Positions 9,286-17,852 of a stretch of DNA of 64,000 nucleotides are shown in pieces. Position numbers and translations under genes: made by a program. The notes under the pieces are model-generated. The model was not told where the DNA came from. It did no database searches and saw nothing but the letters and a program-made list of their open reading frames with translations. Source of the DNA: Flavobacteriaceae bacterium (GTDB lineage: Bacteria; Bacteroidota; Bacteroidia; Flavobacteriales; Flavobacteriaceae); contig JANQSO010000011.1 of NCBI GenBank assembly GCA_028284005.1, positions 1-64,000 on the forward strand. The letters run 5' to 3'. The first letter of the stretch is position 1. Every line of letters begins with the position of its first letter.

Positions 9286-10278
9286 TCAATCATCTTCATC
9301 TGATTCTTCCAATGGGAAAAACTCATAATTATCATCAAGATATAAACCACCTGACCTTCCAAGTAGTACAAACACTCTATCTGTACCTGTAAAACTTATA
9401 GGATCCTGACGGGAAGTAGCTTCTATAGAAGAAAGCTGTTCCCAAGTATCATTAGATGGATCATACTCCCAGGTAGATCCAATAGCCCCCCCGCTATATC
9501 CACAAGAAACATAGCCCAGGCCATTCAAAGAAAACCCAGCTGCATTCGATCTAAAAATAGCATAATCATCGTCATAGTCAAGGTCGTTTTTACGTGTCCA
9601 ATCGCCAGTAGACGGAGTAAATTCCCAAACATCTTCTACATACAACCCATTATTAACTCCTGTTGCTATATATACTTTTTCGTTTATAACAAATATTGTT
9701 GCATCTCTTCTCTTTGAGCCTCCATATCCTACAAGTTCTGTCCATTCATCTATCACCGGATCATATTGCCAAAAATCCTTTTTATCATTTTCACCATCAA
9801 AACCAGTTCCCAGATACCCTGTTTCTCCTACGGCAAATCCTACTGCTCCTCTTCTATTTCCTCCTGTAAAATCACCTTTTTGAGTCCAACTGTTTAAGAG
9901 AGGGTCATATTGCCAAAAATCACTTAATTCTGAAGCTGAATCTGCTTCATAACCAGTTCCCAAATATCCTTTATTTGCTATTGAAAACCCTATAGCCGAA
10001 CTTCTGGGAACGCCTGGAAAATCTGCCTTCTGCGACCAGAAATTGCCCTCTATATCATACTCCCAGAAATCGGCTAAATAATCATCTCCATCATAACCTG
10101 TCCCCATATACCCTTTATTGTCAATCACAAAACTTGCTGCGCTACTCCTTGGGGCTCCGTCAAAAACAGAACGCGATATCCAATTCCCTCTTTCATCACT
10201 GCTATCATCTGATGAACAACTTTGAGTCACGACTGAAGCATATAGTATTACAATTAGATATTTTAAGCTTAATTTCAT
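9286..10278 (-). CDS. Kelch-repeat lipoprotein
   Basis: The 330-residue product has a lipoprotein signal with lipobox TQSC, then six similar blades of about 48 residues, each with a core like GYLGTGYDG...DFWQYDP...W. These are Kelch motifs (double Gly, spaced Tyr and Trp), which fold as a six-bladed beta-propeller. It would be anchored in the periplasm or on the cell surface. Kelch propellers are usually binding modules; nothing here indicates catalysis. The acidic tail ESDEDD is unusual. It is the first gene of a probable minus-strand group with DUF4907 and the LytS/LytTR pair, 107 bases before the DUF4907 start. Confidence 0.85.
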   Translation of the reverse strand: MKLSLKYLIVILYASVVTQSCSSDDSSDERGNWISRSVFDGAPRSSAASFVIDNKGYMGTGYDGDDYLADFWEYDIEGNFWSQKADFPGVPRSSAIGFSIANKGYLGTGYEADSASELSDFWQYDPLLNSWTQKGDFTGGNRRGAVGFAVGETGYLGTGFDGENDKKDFWQYDPVIDEWTELVGYGGSKRRDATIFVINEKVYIATGVNNGLYVEDVWEFTPSTGDWTRKNDLDYDDDYAIFRSNAAGFSLNGLGYVSCGYSGGAIGSTWEYDPSNDTWEQLSSIEATSRQDPISFTGTDRVFVLLGRSGGLYLDDNYEFFPLEESDEDD

Positions 10279-10544
10279 TTCAATTTTTTTATTTATAATT
10301 TTTTAATCTTTCTTTTTAATCAATTTTTTATAAAGCATAAGTAGCTTAACAACAAATCATTAGCGAAAATACCCGTTAAGATTTTTCTTTTAAAAAAAAA
10401 TGGACTAATTAGACAAATACATCTACCAACTATCAATATTTCGAGATAACTCTACACGCTTACTGTTTGTAATAAAAATTTACTCGTTAGGCTATAAAAT
10501 TCACTTGTAAGTATAAAATATTTTAAATGAGGCTCCTACAATAA

Positions 10545-10552
10545 TACGTTTG
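10545..10552 (+). promoter_or_regulatory. Candidate -7 element TACGTTTG for the DUF4270 gene
   Basis: TACGTTTG fits the Bacteroidota -7 consensus TAnnTTTG and lies 14 bases before the ATG at 10567. No good -33 TTG is present at the expected distance, so the call is tentative. The divergent Kelch gene starts 266 bases away. Confidence 0.35.
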
Positions 10553-10566
10553 TACAAAAGAGTAGA

Positions 10567-11853
10567 ATGAAATACTTATTGTGTCTGTCTATATTACTAC
10601 TAATCATTTCTTGCAGTGAGGAAGGAACATCAGAAATTGGAAATGATTGGATTGAAAATGAAACCCATGTTTTATATATTGATACTTTAACTGTAAAAGC
10701 ATCTTCCTTAAAATTTGACTCAATTATTGTGTCTGGGAATAGGGTATTAGTAGGTGCCTATAACGATCCTGTTTTTGGGCTTACTATAAGTGAAACATTT
10801 GCACAGCTAAATATTCCTGATTCTGAAATTGAGAACGAAGCTATCTACGATTCAATTGCGTTGATACTTAATTACGATACCTACTACTATAATGATACCA
10901 TTTCACAGCAAAAACTCAACATTTATGAAGTTATAGATGATATTAAACCAAAAGAGGATTATTATTACAACACTACAAAGTTTAATTTCAATACAACTCC
11001 CTTAGGCACCAAAACATTTTCACCCAGACCACTTAGCAAGGATTCATTACATATAAGTTTGGATACTGCTTTTGGAAATGAGCTGTTTTCAAAAATAAAA
11101 AACAACGATATAAATAATATCGATGAATTTCTAAATGAGTACAAAGGAATATTAATTCAACCGGATACAATTTTAAATACGGCAATCATCGGGTTTAGTA
11201 AAGAAAGCACTTTAAGAATTTATTACACTATCAAAGACGATGGAGGAAATATAGAAGGGATTTGGAATTTTCCTTTTAATAGCAGTAATTGCTTTAATCA
11301 CATGTATAGTAATACATCCGGTACTGATCTAAATTCCCTGACAAATCAAGGTATCATCCTTCCAAGTACAGAAACATCTAACAATACTTTTATTCAATCC
11401 GGAATAGGCATTATATCCAGAGTAGACATTCCTTATATAAAATCCCTGTATAATATTTCCGGAACAGGCTCAATCTTAGATGCTAATCTCAAAATCTCTT
11501 TAAACAAAAATCAAGGATCACAATTTCTACACACCAAAGACACCCTATCCATGTATATAATTGATAACAACTCACAAGTAGTAGCTGATTTGTTAAATAG
11601 TTCCGGACAAATTGCATACGGTACCATTATAGAGGAAAATTCAGAATTTAATAGTACTACTTATTCAATTCCTGTAAAAACTTTCTTAGATATAAAACTA
11701 AGTGAAGATGTGAATAATGACGATTTATTTCTTGCCATTTATTCTCAAGAATTCAATAACTCCCTAGATCGCTATATTTTTTATGGAGAAAATAATTCAG
11801 CCCTAAATAGAATAAATTTAGAATTAACCTATGCAATTTATAATGACAATTAA
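10567..11853 (+). CDS. DUF4270 family lipoprotein
   Basis: The 428-residue product has a lipoprotein signal (lipobox LIISC). It has the DUF4270 layout: an early D-T-L-x-V-x-x-S segment (IDTLTVKASSLKFDSI), then VGAYNDPVFGLTISETFAQL, then YDSIALILNYDTYYYNDT, with beta-rich repeats to the end. DUF4270 lipoproteins are common in Bacteroidota, often next to surface-polysaccharide or outer-membrane genes, and have no settled function. The following outer-membrane gene starts 11 bases before this stop, so the two are translationally coupled. Confidence 0.85.
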   Translation: MKYLLCLSILLLIISCSEEGTSEIGNDWIENETHVLYIDTLTVKASSLKFDSIIVSGNRVLVGAYNDPVFGLTISETFAQLNIPDSEIENEAIYDSIALILNYDTYYYNDTISQQKLNIYEVIDDIKPKEDYYYNTTKFNFNTTPLGTKTFSPRPLSKDSLHISLDTAFGNELFSKIKNNDINNIDEFLNEYKGILIQPDTILNTAIIGFSKESTLRIYYTIKDDGGNIEGIWNFPFNSSNCFNHMYSNTSGTDLNSLTNQGIILPSTETSNNTFIQSGIGIISRVDIPYIKSLYNISGTGSILDANLKISLNKNQGSQFLHTKDTLSMYIIDNNSQVVADLLNSSGQIAYGTIIEENSEFNSTTYSIPVKTFLDIKLSEDVNNDDLFLAIYSQEFNNSLDRYIFYGENNSALNRINLELTYAIYNDN

Positions 11854-13087
11854 AAAACCTCTATTCTTTTTATTATTGAGTTTTATATCTTTAAAATCCA
11901 TCTCACAAACAAATGACTTGTCCAGTTCTCCTTATTCGCTTTATGGTTTAGGGTTACTTAATAATTTAAATACCGGAGTAACCAATACTTTGGGGAAAAC
12001 AGGTATTGCTATGCCTTCCAATAGCGCTATTAATAACTTAAATCCTGCTTCATTTTCTGCTATCCCATCAAACCATTTCCTTTATGAAGTAGGAGTGAAA
12101 ATACAACAAGAAACCTTAGTAGAAGATGGTCTCCAGGAAAACAGAACAAATGCCAATTTCTCAAGTTTAGCATTTGCTTTTCCGGTTTCTAAGAGATCTG
12201 CTATAGGCTTATCTTTATTACCATATACAAATGTAGGTTATTTCGTTACTGGAGTTGCTAATGAGATTGAAGGGTCAAATCTCGAGTATATTGCAGACAT
12301 TTATGGGACCGGAGGACTCAATGAAATCAAACTAAATTATGGATATTCACTAAATAAAAGATTTAGAATTGGTGTGAGTGGATCTTTCTTTTTTGGAAAG
12401 ATTGAAGAAAATGAAACCAATTATTTTGACACTACCATTCTATATGTAAATGAAGAGAATTTTTACAATGGATTTCAATTTAGTACAGGGCTACAGTATG
12501 ACTTTAATGACTTTTTCTCATTAGGAGCCATTGTTTCTTTACCAACTAAATTAAATGGAAATCAGGAAAATACCGTTTTTTTATCAGAATTCGGTGTTAC
12601 CAGTACTGTTGAAGAATCTGAAGAAAAATTAGACTCTTTTAAACTCCCTTTTGAGGTAGGGTTAGGTCTTCAAACAAAACTCAAGGAGAATTTCTTTATG
12701 AACATAGACTACAAAAGAAGTTTTTGGGATACTACCAATCAAAAAGACCAAAGTGGCGATTTTGTTGATCAGGATTTTGTTGGTATTGGAACGCAGTACA
12801 TTCCTTCGCTAAATACAACAGATTATTGGAAAAGGGTACATTACAGAGCAGGAATCAATTTTGATAGTGGTTATTTGCAAATAAACGACACTAAGGTTAG
12901 CAATTATGAAGTGACTGTAGGTTTGGGATTGCCCTTCAATAAAAGAAATAATTCAATGATCAATATTGGTTATTCATATGGGCAGCAAGGTCGTCTAACA
13001 AATGGACTTATTCAGGAAAATTATCATTTAGTATCTATTAATCTAAGTTTAGAAAATATCTGGTTTGTAAAACGTTTTATTGATTAA
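11843..13087 (+). CDS. Outer-membrane beta-barrel protein, FadL/OmpP1-like appearance
   Basis: Signal peptide MTIKKPLFFLLLSFISLKSISQ is followed by SSSPYSLYGLGLLNNLNTGV, NSAINNLNPASFSAIP and many amphipathic strands (FRIGVSGSFFFGKIEENETN, FSLGAIVSLPTKLNG). The N-x-x-N-P-A-S segment near the N-terminus recalls FadL-like barrels, where a plug precedes the barrel. The C-terminal strands end in INLSLENIWFVKRFID. ATG 11843 is preferred over the in-frame ATG 11831 because the signal peptide then starts properly. The start overlaps the DUF4270 stop by 11 bases. The pair may assemble a surface complex; substrate unknown. Confidence 0.75.
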   Translation: MTIKKPLFFLLLSFISLKSISQTNDLSSSPYSLYGLGLLNNLNTGVTNTLGKTGIAMPSNSAINNLNPASFSAIPSNHFLYEVGVKIQQETLVEDGLQENRTNANFSSLAFAFPVSKRSAIGLSLLPYTNVGYFVTGVANEIEGSNLEYIADIYGTGGLNEIKLNYGYSLNKRFRIGVSGSFFFGKIEENETNYFDTTILYVNEENFYNGFQFSTGLQYDFNDFFSLGAIVSLPTKLNGNQENTVFLSEFGVTSTVEESEEKLDSFKLPFEVGLGLQTKLKENFFMNIDYKRSFWDTTNQKDQSGDFVDQDFVGIGTQYIPSLNTTDYWKRVHYRAGINFDSGYLQINDTKVSNYEVTVGLGLPFNKRNNSMINIGYSYGQQGRLTNGLIQENYHLVSINLSLENIWFVKRFID

Positions 13088-13202
13088 CCAGATCAATCTG
13101 GAGCATCCAAAACCATTTAATAAAAACCCTTCTGGAAAAACTTACAATAATCTTTAAAAATAACTGCATTTGTTATCTGTATGCCAAAAACTCTTACTGA
13201 CA

Positions 13203-13248
13203 TTGCATCCTTATCAAATTAAAGCGTTATATTTGTAAAGGTATAACG
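13203..13248 (+). promoter_or_regulatory. moeA operon promoter overlapped by a ModE-type operator
   Basis: TTG at 13203 and TATATTTG at 13228-13235 (22-base spacer) fit the Bacteroidota -33/-7 promoter pattern. Overlapping the -7 element is an inverted repeat CGTTATA-N10-TATAACG at 13225-13248 with perfect 7-base arms. From memory, the E. coli ModE operator has the same CGTTAT...ATAACG arms over the same 24-base span. Since the second gene of the operon encodes a ModE-type DNA-binding domain, autorepression by blocking the -7 region is the simplest reading. The start codon is 10 bases downstream of the repeat. Confidence 0.65.
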
Positions 13249-13258
13249 ATTTAAAAAA

Positions 13259-14440
13259 ATGATCTCTGTAGAAGAAGCATTAGCTATCATTCAAGATAGT
13301 ATTACACCAACAAACAATTTTGAGCGTCTGGAAGTTTCGAAAGCAATTGGACATACATTGTTTGAAGATGTGATCTCTCCTATCAATATGCCTCCTTTTC
13401 GGCAATCGGCAATGGATGGCTATGCAGTTTGTATCAATGATGAACCAACCTATAAAATAATTGATGAAGTTAAAGCCGGAGATGGCCATCACCCGGTTCT
13501 TAAAAAGGGAGAAGCCGTTAGAATTTTCACGGGAGCTCCTGTTCCGGATACTGCAAATGCTATTATCATACAAGAGAAAGCACATATAGAATCCCAAGTG
13601 TTAACCACTATAGTCGAGCCTTCGCTTCATGAAAATATCAGGCCGCTTGGAGAACAAACTCTAAAAGGACAAACAGCTCTAAAAAGGGGAACACTATTAA
13701 CTCCTGCTGCCATTGGATATATAACATCTCTTGGTATTACAGAAGTTATTGTTTACCGTAAACTTTCTATTGCTATAGTAGTTACCGGAAATGAGTTAGC
13801 CGAAGCCGGTAACGACCTTACTTACGGACAGATCTATGAAAGCAATGCAATCATGTTATCCTCTGCCCTTGCAAATTTACACTATCAAAACGTATCTCAT
13901 TTTAAGGTAGAAGACAACTATAAGAATACCGTAGAGACACTGGAAAAAGCTTTTGCAGCTAACGATATTGTATTGGTTTCTGGTGGAATTTCGGTAGGTG
14001 ATTATGATTTTGTTGGAAAAGCACTTCAGGAATTAGAAGTAAAACAATTATTCTATAAAGTGAAGCAAAAACCAGGGAAACCCCTTTTCTTTGGAAAAAA
14101 GGAGGATAAAATTGTTTTTGCACTACCTGGAAATCCGGCTGCCGCATTAAGTAGTTTTTATGTTTATGTATTCCCTGCGATACAAAAATTGTCCGGCAAC
14201 TTAGACTTTTCATTGACCAGAACAAAGGTACGATCTGCATCAAACTATACTAAAAAAGGAGACAGGGCCCAATTTTTAAAAGCGATCCATACTAGTGGTA
14301 AAGCTGAAATTCTGGAAGGACAAAGCTCTTCCATGTTACATACGTTTGCATTGGCCAATGCCCTTGTATTTGTGCCGGAATCTATTAATTCCATTAAAAA
14401 AAATGACGAAGTAGAAGCAATACTTTTCCCAATAAATTAG
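13259..14440 (+). CDS. moeA: Molybdopterin molybdenumtransferase MoeA
   Basis: The 393-residue product has typical MoeA length and motif order. MPPFRQSAMDGYAV occurs near residue 45 and IFTGAPVPDTANAIIIQE near 85. The molybdopterin-binding SGGISVGDYDFVGKAL starts at residue 241 and ALPGNPAAALSSF at about 288; domain IV runs from about 325. MoeA inserts molybdate into adenylylated molybdopterin. It is the first gene of the cofactor operon and directly follows the promoter/operator. The modE-like gene begins 6 bases after the stop. Confidence 0.95.
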   Translation: MISVEEALAIIQDSITPTNNFERLEVSKAIGHTLFEDVISPINMPPFRQSAMDGYAVCINDEPTYKIIDEVKAGDGHHPVLKKGEAVRIFTGAPVPDTANAIIIQEKAHIESQVLTTIVEPSLHENIRPLGEQTLKGQTALKRGTLLTPAAIGYITSLGITEVIVYRKLSIAIVVTGNELAEAGNDLTYGQIYESNAIMLSSALANLHYQNVSHFKVEDNYKNTVETLEKAFAANDIVLVSGGISVGDYDFVGKALQELEVKQLFYKVKQKPGKPLFFGKKEDKIVFALPGNPAAALSSFYVYVFPAIQKLSGNLDFSLTRTKVRSASNYTKKGDRAQFLKAIHTSGKAEILEGQSSSMLHTFALANALVFVPESINSIKKNDEVEAILFPIN

Positions 14441-14446
14441 AACAAA

Positions 14447-14782
14447 ATGAAGTACAAAATTAAAAGTAGAATTTGGATAGAAGCAGATGGCAATATCTTG
14501 CTAGGTGAGGGTAGAGTTAGTTTGTTAAAAGCTATTGATGAAACAGGTTCTTTATCTAAAGCTGCCAAATCCCTGGGAATGTCATATAAAAAAGCATGGT
14601 CATTGATCGATGCTGTAAATTCCAGGGCAGAAAAACCTGTTATCACTACAAGTATAGGCGGTAAAAGCGGCGGTGGTACAGAATTAACCTCTTACGGAAA
14701 ATCACTGGTTATTGCTTTTGAAACCATAAATGAAAATTGTTGGAAATTTTTAGATAAGGAAATATCCAAAACAGACCTATAA
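14447..14782 (+). CDS. ModE-type winged-helix regulator without molybdate-binding domain
   Basis: The 111-residue product matches only the N-terminal DNA-binding domain of ModE: ADGNILLGEGRVSLLKAIDE, then the helix-turn-helix SLSKAAKSLGMSYKKAWSLI, then GKSGGGTELTSYGKSLV. Full-length ModE has two further Mop domains that bind molybdate. They are absent here, so the sensing mechanism must differ or rely on another protein. The palindrome at 13225-13248 is the obvious candidate target. Its stop overlaps the next ATG by one base. Confidence 0.87.
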   Translation: MKYKIKSRIWIEADGNILLGEGRVSLLKAIDETGSLSKAAKSLGMSYKKAWSLIDAVNSRAEKPVITTSIGGKSGGGTELTSYGKSLVIAFETINENCWKFLDKEISKTDL

Positions 14783-15525
14783 TGTTCTTTGAAATAGAAG
14801 ATATCTGGTTATTCTTAGCTATTCTTCCAATAGTCGCTTTCTTATATGCAAGTGTAGGTCATGGAGGGGCAAGTGGCTATCTGGCATTAATGGCGCTGTT
14901 CTCTTTTGCTCCTGAGACCATGAAGCCTACAGCTTTATTGTTAAATTTATTTGTGGCTGGGATCGCTTTCTATCATTATTACAGGGCGGGCCATTTTAAT
15001 AAAAAGTTATTTTTATCATTTGCAATTGCTTCAATTCCTTTAGCCTTTTTGGGAGGAATGATAGCAGTAGATGCCTCCATCTATAAAAAGATATTAGGGA
15101 TTCTATTGATCTTCGCCATTCTCAAAATGCTGAATGTATTTGGAAAAGAAAGTGTATCAATAAAGAATGTGAAAATTTGGCAAGGACTCATTATTGGTGG
15201 AATTATTGGGTTCTTTTCAGGGCTTATAGGAATTGGAGGAGGAATCATTCTAACACCGGTTATTTTGTTGCTGCATTGGGGAAAAATGAAAGAAGCGGCA
15301 GCAGTTTCTGCATTATTCATTTGGGTAAATTCTGCTTCAGGATTAATTGGCCAGTTCACCATTGGAGCTGTCATTTCATCTCAGTCCTTTGTTTTGGTTG
15401 CTATAGCCTTGACAGGAGGTTTTTTTGGAAGTTATTACGGAAGTAAGAAATTCAATAATAAGTTATTACGATACTTGTTGGCGTTTGTTTTAGCGATCGC
15501 TTCTTTAAAATTATTTTTTGCATAA
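14782..15525 (+). CDS. TSUP family (TauE/SafE) membrane transporter
   Basis: The 247-residue protein has about eight hydrophobic segments and the two-fold internal repeat of the TSUP family. The first half has YASVGHGGASGYLALMALFS and the second GLIGIGGGIILTPVILLLHW. TSUP proteins move sulfite, sulfoacetate, thiosulfate or other sulfur-containing or organic anions. Its place inside the cofactor operon, one base overlapping modE-like and directly abutting mobA, suggests an anion related to cofactor synthesis (molybdate or a sulfur species) or to formate metabolism. No modABC molybdate importer is present in the window. Confidence 0.87.
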   Translation: MFFEIEDIWLFLAILPIVAFLYASVGHGGASGYLALMALFSFAPETMKPTALLLNLFVAGIAFYHYYRAGHFNKKLFLSFAIASIPLAFLGGMIAVDASIYKKILGILLIFAILKMLNVFGKESVSIKNVKIWQGLIIGGIIGFFSGLIGIGGGIILTPVILLLHWGKMKEAAAVSALFIWVNSASGLIGQFTIGAVISSQSFVLVAIALTGGFFGSYYGSKKFNNKLLRYLLAFVLAIASLKLFFA

Positions 15526-16110
15526 ATGGCAGATAAAAAGGACATAACAGGAATCATCTTAGCCGGAGGGAAAAGTTCCAGAATGGGATCTGACAAAGGA
15601 TTTCTTAGTTTGAACGGCATTCCTTTCATATCGTTGATAATTAAAACTGTAAAACCCTTTGTAGATGATATCATTATTGTAAGCAATAATCCGGATTACG
15701 ATATTTTTAATTTGAAGAGAGTAGAAGATATTCTAAAAGACGCCGGGCCATTAGCGGGTTTGTATTCGGGATTGTATCATTCTGAAACTGAAAAGAACTT
15801 AGTATTGAGTTGCGATGTTCCTTTGATCAATGGTGCCATCCTAAAAAAATTGATTGAAGGGATTGATCCGGAAAAAGACGTGGTACAATTACAAAGTCAG
15901 GGAAAAACAATGCCGCTTATAGCTATCTATAAAAAACATTGCATGCCTCGGTGTTTAGATTTATTACAAGAAGGAGAAAGACGACTAAGAGAAGCTGTCA
16001 TGCAATTAGAAACCAAGACTATTGAACTTGATCCGGATTTAGAGCAATATGTAAGAAACATAAATACAAAAAGTCAATTAACAGCATTAAGAAATGAACT
16101 TGCACATTAA
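15526..16110 (+). CDS. mobA: Molybdenum cofactor guanylyltransferase-like protein MobA
   Basis: The 194-residue product shows the nucleotidyltransferase signature GIILAGGKSSRMGSDKGFL from residue 9. It also has DAGPLAGLYSGLYHS and LSCDVPLINGAIL, the Asp-containing metal site. MobA links GMP (or a related nucleotide) to molybdopterin, making the bis-MGD form that formate dehydrogenase uses; that enzyme lies in the neighbouring operon. No mobB is seen. The start codon directly follows the transporter stop, and the end overlaps moaD by 17 bases. Confidence 0.9.
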   Translation: MADKKDITGIILAGGKSSRMGSDKGFLSLNGIPFISLIIKTVKPFVDDIIIVSNNPDYDIFNLKRVEDILKDAGPLAGLYSGLYHSETEKNLVLSCDVPLINGAILKKLIEGIDPEKDVVQLQSQGKTMPLIAIYKKHCMPRCLDLLQEGERRLREAVMQLETKTIELDPDLEQYVRNINTKSQLTALRNELAH

Positions 16111-16327
16111 ATATTTTGGATTGCTGGCTGAAGTTACAGGGTGTAATGAAGAGATCCTGGAATTTTCAAAAAATTCTGTTTCGGACGTATTGAGCATCCT
16201 TTTTGAGAAGTACCCGGGCCTGAGGGAAAAGGATTTTCAAGTAGCACAAAACAATGAGATCGTTTCAAAAGAAATGGTAGTATCGGAAGGAGAAATTGCA
16301 TTATTGCCTCCTTTTTCAGGTGGATAA
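16094..16327 (+). CDS. moaD: Molybdopterin synthase small subunit MoaD
   Basis: The 77-residue ubiquitin-like protein ends in LLPPFSGG. The C-terminal Gly-Gly is the site adenylylated by the MoeB-type enzyme and then converted to a thiocarboxylate. KYFGLLAEVTGCNEE at the N-terminus is the usual MoaD first strand. It acts with MoaE to place the dithiolene sulfurs on precursor Z. Translational coupling to mobA is likely because the start lies inside mobA. Confidence 0.92.
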   Translation: MNLHIKYFGLLAEVTGCNEEILEFSKNSVSDVLSILFEKYPGLREKDFQVAQNNEIVSKEMVVSEGEIALLPPFSGG

Positions 16328-16329
16328 AA

Positions 16330-17403
16330 ATGAGTAGATATAGCAGACATATAGTATTAACTGAAATTGGCCAAAAAGGCCAGGACAAACTTTCAAACTC
16401 TAAGGTACTGGTTGTTGGTGCCGGCGGATTAGGTTGCCCTGTACTGCAATATCTTACGGCGGCCGGAGTTGGAACTATTGGGATCATTGATTTTGATATG
16501 GTTGAAGCATCCAATTTACAGCGCCAGATACTGTTTGGCACATCATCTTTAGGTAAAAATAAGGCCATAGCTGCTAAAAACAGATTAACAGATCTAAATC
16601 CAACGATCTTAATTGAAGCGTATCCCGAAAAATTGACCTCCGGAAATGCTTTAGAGCTTTTCAAAAATTACGACATCATAGTGGATGGCACAGATAATTT
16701 CGCAACTCGATATTTGATCAATGATGCTGCAATACTGGCAAACAGACCTGTAGTTTATGGTGCCATCTATAAGTTTGAAGGACAGGTTTCAGTATTTAAC
16801 TATCAAAAAGGCCCAAGTTATAGATGTCTGTTCCCTACTCCTCCAAAAGAAGGTTCTGTAGCAAACTGTTCTGATGTGGGGGTTCTTGGAGTATTACCGG
16901 GAATCATCGGAACCATGCAGGCCAATGAGGTCATTAAGATCATTTTAGGTTTTGAAAATGTGTTGTCCGGGAAACTTTTTTGTTACAATGCCAAAACAAT
17001 ACAAACCACTATATTGAAGATTGCCAGGTCTGCTTCCGAATATGACAAAGTACTGGCTTCGAAAGATAGCTTTCACGATCAAAATAATGAAGATTTTTGC
17101 TTGACACAGGTAAGTGAGATCTCTGCCGAAAAAGCTTTGGTGAAAGAAAACATCCAGTTCATTGATGTAAGGGAACACAATGAACAACCCCGACTAAATT
17201 TACCTGATTGTAAACAAATTCCTTTAGGAGAAATTGAAAAACAGCTAAATGAAATTGAATCTGATAACAGTAAGATCATTTTTTGTCAATCCGGAATACG
17301 AAGCAGAACTGCTGTAGAAATATTGCAAACACATAACATTGCTAATTGCTATAGCCTAAAAGGAGGAGTTTCAGCATTAATAGAACAATTAAAACTAAAA
17401 TAG
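16330..17403 (+). CDS. moeB: MoeB/ThiF-type adenylyltransferase with C-terminal rhodanese domain
   Basis: The 357-residue product has an E1-like domain: nucleotide motif VLVVGAGGLGCPVLQYL, then DFDMVEASNLQRQILF, DGTDNFATRYLIND and the Cys180 segment NCSDVGVLGVLPG. A rhodanese domain starts at about 260 (FIDVREHNEQPRL) with active Cys319 in FCQSGIRSRTA. It would activate the MoaD C-terminus and supply sulfur as an enzyme persulfide, like eukaryotic MOCS3. The paired C-x-x-C zinc motifs of E. coli MoeB are not present: YRCLFP has a single Cys and the later pair is missing. It sits between moaD and moaE. Confidence 0.9.
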   Translation: MSRYSRHIVLTEIGQKGQDKLSNSKVLVVGAGGLGCPVLQYLTAAGVGTIGIIDFDMVEASNLQRQILFGTSSLGKNKAIAAKNRLTDLNPTILIEAYPEKLTSGNALELFKNYDIIVDGTDNFATRYLINDAAILANRPVVYGAIYKFEGQVSVFNYQKGPSYRCLFPTPPKEGSVANCSDVGVLGVLPGIIGTMQANEVIKIILGFENVLSGKLFCYNAKTIQTTILKIARSASEYDKVLASKDSFHDQNNEDFCLTQVSEISAEKALVKENIQFIDVREHNEQPRLNLPDCKQIPLGEIEKQLNEIESDNSKIIFCQSGIRSRTAVEILQTHNIANCYSLKGGVSALIEQLKLK

Positions 17404-17404
17404 T

Positions 17405-17848
17405 ATGAATAAAAGAAAACCAAAAAATGTATTTATAGACGGTGCTATTTCATCTGAATTTATTGGGCAATCCATAGCAAAACACCAGTCCAAAACAACC
17501 ATTGGGGCTCATAACATCTTTTTAGGACAAGTTAGGGCAGATGAGATTGACGGTAAAGAGGTTTCGGCAATAGAATATACTGCTCACGAGGAAATAGCCA
17601 CCATTAAGTTCCACGAGATCAGAGAAGAGACGTTTTCAAAATTCAATCTAACCTGTATGCATATTTATCATAGTCTGGGGCGTGTGGAAGCCGGAGAGAT
17701 CTGTTTATTTGTATTTGTATCCTCACCCAGACGTAAAGAAGTCTTCTCGGCTTTGGAATATGTAGTTGAAGAGATTAAAGCAAAAGTTCCTGTTTTCGGA
17801 AAAGAGATCTTTGAGGATGAATCGCATCAGTGGAAGGTTAATTCTTAG
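17405..17848 (+). CDS. moaE: Molybdopterin synthase catalytic subunit MoaE
   Basis: The 147-residue product has the MoaE motifs [49 protein letters not shown] and [19 protein letters not shown]. It also has a late K-V-P-V-F-G-K-E segment with the substrate-binding lysines. Together with MoaD it converts precursor Z to molybdopterin. It starts two bases after the moeB stop, and moaCB begins four bases after its own stop. Confidence 0.93.
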   Translation: MNKRKPKNVFIDGAISSEFIGQSIAKHQSKTTIGAHNIFLGQVRADEIDGKEVSAIEYTAHEEIATIKFHEIREETFSKFNLTCMHIYHSLGRVEAGEICLFVFVSSPRRKEVFSALEYVVEEIKAKVPVFGKEIFEDESHQWKVNS

Positions 17849-17852
17849 TAAT

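Noticed and set aside
13088..13101. Palindrome CCAGAT-CA-ATCTGG right after the barrel gene
   Set aside because: The 2-base loop and the absence of a T run make it neither a terminator nor a convincing operator.
17766..17852. 29-residue N-terminal extension of MoaCB
   Set aside because: It lies wholly inside moaE in another frame; MoaC homology begins at ATG 17853.
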